This document shows, in pieces, positions 61,564-64,000 of a DNA stretch of 64,000 bases. The notes under the pieces were generated by a model that was given only the letters and a program-made list of their open reading frames with translations, was not told where the DNA came from and searched no databases. The stretch comes from Ornithinimicrobium laminariae. Lineage in GTDB: Bacteria; Actinomycetota; Actinomycetes; Actinomycetales; Dermatophilaceae. The translations under genes were made by a program, and so were the position numbers. Numbering within the stretch: the stretch's first letter is position 1; the number at the start of each line of letters is the position of its first letter. The stretch is taken from NCBI RefSeq assembly GCF_019457945.1, contig NZ_JAHZSU010000004.1:1-64000 (forward strand), read 5' to 3'.

Positions 61564-63036
61564 ATGAAACTGTCCAACAACACTCTCAGCGAGTTGGGTT
61601 CGGCAGTCGCTGTGCCCTCCTACGACCGCAGCAAGGTGACCCGCGGCATCGTTCACTTCGGGGTTGGTGGCTTCCACCGGGCCCACCAGGCGATGTATGT
61701 CGATGCGTTGATGAACACCGGCGAGGGCCTCGATTGGGGCATATGCGGGGTTGGCGCTTTGCCGCACGACACCAAGATCGTCGACACGCTCAACGAGCAA
61801 GATGGTCTTTACACGATGACCATCAAGCACCCAGACGGACGCCTCGAGTCGCGAGTGCTTGGGTCGATTATTGAGATGCTGCACGCACCTTCAAACCCGC
61901 AGGCAGTGTTGGACGCGATGACCGATCCCGCCACCCGCGTGGTCTCCTTGACCATCACCGAGGGTGGCTATCTGATCAACCAGGCCACCGGGCAGTTTGA
62001 CCCTTCCGACGCCTCGATTCAGGCCGACCTTACAGACGGCGCTACCCCCAGCACCGCGTTTGGTTACATCATCGCGGCGCTAGCTGCTCGTCGCGTCGCG
62101 GGCGTTCCACCCTTCACCGTGATGTCATGCGACAACTTGCCGGGCAACGGCGAGGTCGCCCATCACGCCGTCGGCGCCTTTGCGCGGCTCAAAGACCCAG
62201 AGTTGGCCGACTACATCGAGGCCGAGGTCCCCTTCCCCAACAGCATGGTCGACCGCATCACTCCGGTCACCACGCCCGAAGACATTGCCTCACTCAAAGA
62301 AGAAACCGGCGTCCAAGACGGCTGGCCAGTCGTGTGTGAGCCGTTCACTCAATGGGTGTTGGAAGACAAATTCGCTAGTGGGCGGCCACAACTCGAAAAC
62401 GTCGGCGTCCAGGTCGTCGAAGACGTCGTTCCGTTTGAGTTGATGAAACTTCGCTTGCTCAATGTCAGTCACCAGGCGATGAGCTATGTGGGCTTCTTGA
62501 GTGGCTACACCTATGCACACGAGGTATGCCAGGACCCGCTATTCGTGAAGTTCTTGTCGGGCTACATGGCTAACGAGGGCATCCCAACACTGCCGGTTGT
62601 CCCGGACACCGACCTGACGGCATACCGCGAGAAGTTGATTGAGCGTTTTGCCAACCCGAACGTCCGCGACACCCTCAAGCGCTTGTGCGCCGAGAGCTCG
62701 GACCGCATCCCCAAGTGGCTCATACCGGTCATCAACGAAAACCTGGCCAGCGGTGGTCAGATCACGCACTCCGCGATGATCGTCGCGTCGTGGGCTCGGT
62801 ATGCCGAGGGTGTCGACGAGCACGGCGAACCAATTGAGGTTGTTGACCGCATCAAGGACCGTGTGATGGCCGCCGCCGCCAAGCAAAAGGAAGACCCGCT
62901 GGCCTTCCTGCGCGCACCTGATCTCTTCGGTAACTTGGTTGAGAACGAGCGTTTCACCACCGAATACACCGCCGCGCTGGCTTCGCTGCACGAACTCGGT
63001 GCCCGCGCGAGCGTGGAGAATCTCACTGCTCGGTGA
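61564..63036 (+). CDS. mannitol 2-dehydrogenase / fructuronate-reductase family polyol dehydrogenase
   Basis: A 490-residue long-chain polyol dehydrogenase. [20 protein letters not shown] is the nucleotide-binding N-terminus, [16 protein letters not shown] the middle motif, and [20 protein letters not shown] carries the catalytic lysine with the Asn and His of the active site. Members oxidise mannitol to fructose, arabitol to xylulose, or reduce fructuronate. The xylulokinase gene 25 bases downstream suggests D-arabitol or another polyol giving xylulose, but mannitol is not excluded. A SorC-type regulator is divergent. Confidence 0.9.
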   Translation: MKLSNNTLSELGSAVAVPSYDRSKVTRGIVHFGVGGFHRAHQAMYVDALMNTGEGLDWGICGVGALPHDTKIVDTLNEQDGLYTMTIKHPDGRLESRVLGSIIEMLHAPSNPQAVLDAMTDPATRVVSLTITEGGYLINQATGQFDPSDASIQADLTDGATPSTAFGYIIAALAARRVAGVPPFTVMSCDNLPGNGEVAHHAVGAFARLKDPELADYIEAEVPFPNSMVDRITPVTTPEDIASLKEETGVQDGWPVVCEPFTQWVLEDKFASGRPQLENVGVQVVEDVVPFELMKLRLLNVSHQAMSYVGFLSGYTYAHEVCQDPLFVKFLSGYMANEGIPTLPVVPDTDLTAYREKLIERFANPNVRDTLKRLCAESSDRIPKWLIPVINENLASGGQITHSAMIVASWARYAEGVDEHGEPIEVVDRIKDRVMAAAAKQKEDPLAFLRAPDLFGNLVENERFTTEYTAALASLHELGARASVENLTAR

Positions 63037-63061
63037 TCACAACCCTGGAGAGGGAGCGTGG

Positions 63062-64000
63062 ATGAGCGAGCCAGTCTTGGTCGCAGGAGTCGATAGTTCA
63101 ACTCAGTCCTGCAAGGTCGTTGTCGTCAACGCCGAGACCGGGGAGGTGGCGCGCCAGGGCCGGGCTTGCCATCCCGATGGCACGAGCGTGGATCCGGCGG
63201 CTTGGTGGTCGGCCTTTGAGGAAGCGACCGCGGATGGCTTGCTTGATGGCGTGAGTGCCATCTCGGTCGGCGGTCAGCAACATGGCCTGGTCGCGCTCGA
63301 TGCCGGGCACGCTGTGGTGCGCGATGCGCTTTTGTGGAACGACACCCGATCGGCTTCTGACGCAGCAAATTTAGTCGCGGAGTTGGGCGGGCCTGGGGTA
63401 TGGGCGGAGCGAGTTGGCACCGTGCCGCTGGCTGCCATCACGGTGGCCAAGGTGCGCTGGCTGGCCGCGAATGAGCCTGCGGCCGCAGCCGCAACTAAGA
63501 CGGTAGTGCTCCCCCATGATTGGCTGACCGGCCAGATCCTTAAGAACAGGGGCGGGTTCACCGGTTGGACCACCGACCGCGGTGACGCCTCGGGTACGGG
63601 CTATTGGTCTGCGCGCATGGGCGAATACGACCAGGGATTAATGCATCAAGCGATGGGTCGGGTGTTTGAGGCTCCGCGGGTGCTCGCTCCCAACGAAGCC
63701 GCGGGCACCACTGACGATGGAATGGTCGTTGGCCCGGGCACCGGCGACAACATGGGTGCAGCTTTAGGGCTTGGGCTGCAGGCCGGTGATGTTGTTGTTT
63801 CGCTCGGCACCTCGGGCACGGTCTTCACTGTGTCGGACTCTTGTCCGCTTGATGCGAGTGGCGCCGTCGCGGGGTTCGCCGATGCGACCGGGAGCTACCT
63901 GCCGCTGGTCTGCACGCTTAATGCTGCTCGGGTGCTAAGCGCCTCCGCTGACATGCTCGGAGTTTCCCTGGACGAGCTAGACGAGTTGGCTCGCAGCGCT
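63062..64000 (+). CDS. xylB: xylulokinase, 3' end beyond the window
   Basis: The first 313 residues of a FGGY carbohydrate kinase. [20 protein letters not shown] is the phosphate-1 loop, [13 protein letters not shown] and [12 protein letters not shown] match xylulokinases specifically, and [13 protein letters not shown] is the second phosphate loop. It phosphorylates D-xylulose to xylulose 5-phosphate, feeding the pentose phosphate pathway. GAGAGGGAG lies six bases before the ATG. Full length should be about 460-490 residues; the rest lies to the right of the window. Confidence 0.92.
   Translation, partial: MSEPVLVAGVDSSTQSCKVVVVNAETGEVARQGRACHPDGTSVDPAAWWSAFEEATADGLLDGVSAISVGGQQHGLVALDAGHAVVRDALLWNDTRSASDAANLVAELGGPGVWAERVGTVPLAAITVAKVRWLAANEPAAAAATKTVVLPHDWLTGQILKNRGGFTGWTTDRGDASGTGYWSARMGEYDQGLMHQAMGRVFEAPRVLAPNEAAGTTDDGMVVGPGTGDNMGAALGLGLQAGDVVVSLGTSGTVFTVSDSCPLDASGAVAGFADATGSYLPLVCTLNAARVLSASADMLGVSLDELDELARSA

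Noticed and set aside
1..64000. tRNA, rRNA or intact insertion sequence
   Set aside because: Reading by eye, I found no T-loop-like GGTTCGAATCC in a foldable context, no rRNA-like sequence, and no transposase with terminal repeats. Small RNAs could be missed without a covariance search.

Overview
The window is chromosomal DNA of a high-G+C actinobacterium. Coding is dense, third codon positions are G/C-rich, GTG and TTG starts are frequent, ribosome sites are of AGGAGG type, and many genes are coupled by ATGA or GTGA overlaps. Families such as CGNR zinc-finger proteins, MpaB-type oxygenases, MoeZ-like ThiF-rhodanese proteins and TPR-CHAT cassettes fit Micrococcales (Dermacoccaceae or Intrasporangiaceae relatives); the species cannot be fixed from the sequence. 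I found no rRNA, tRNA, CRISPR array or intact insertion sequence.

Layout. 0.3-8.4 kb: a CGNR regulator - trans-sulfuration enzyme - YciI operon, divergent from two drug/metabolite exporters, then a MarR regulator divergent from a large RND exporter, with palindromes between them. 8.4-24 kb: a frameshifted lipocalin relic, zwf, a DedA-like protein, a secreted hydrolase fused to an ABC ATPase with its permease, a decayed acyl-CoA ligase, an MFS pump, an M20 amidohydrolase, an antiporter-photolyase-PCD/VOC operon, and Dps with a CPBP protease. 24-34 kb: an SDR, an FAD oxidoreductase with an MpaB-type oxygenase, TspO, and a locus of HPr-kinase-like ATPase, PqqD-like protein and MMPL exporter divergent from a MauE-thioredoxin fusion and a coiled-coil protein. 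34-43 kb: bioY, pfkA, manA, an OmpR-type regulator divergent from a hybrid histidine kinase, ilvA and an M50-like protease. 43-56 kb: molybdenum-cofactor genes (fdhD, moaB, moaA, mobA, a moaD-like and a moeZ-like gene) around a truncated fdhF, a sulfatase relic running into an MFS gene, and a four-gene operon of cytoplasmic S8 protease, sigma factor, unknown 163-residue protein and TPR-CHAT protease. 56-64 kb: a GCS2 ligase, an aldo/keto reductase, a DEAD-box helicase, and a polyol operon (SorC-type regulator, mannitol dehydrogenase, xylulokinase cut by the window end).

Two themes stand out. First, the S8 protease / sigma factor / unknown protein / TPR-CHAT operon has the parts list of a protease-triggered transcription switch, resembling the TPR-CHAT-Csx30-RpoE module of type III-E CRISPR but without CRISPR. 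Second, at least four genes are broken (lipocalin, acyl-CoA ligase, FdhF, sulfatase), which points to ongoing gene loss, although sequencing indels must be excluded for the two frameshifted ones. Mo-cofactor genes remain intact beside the truncated formate dehydrogenase, so another molybdoenzyme probably exists elsewhere.
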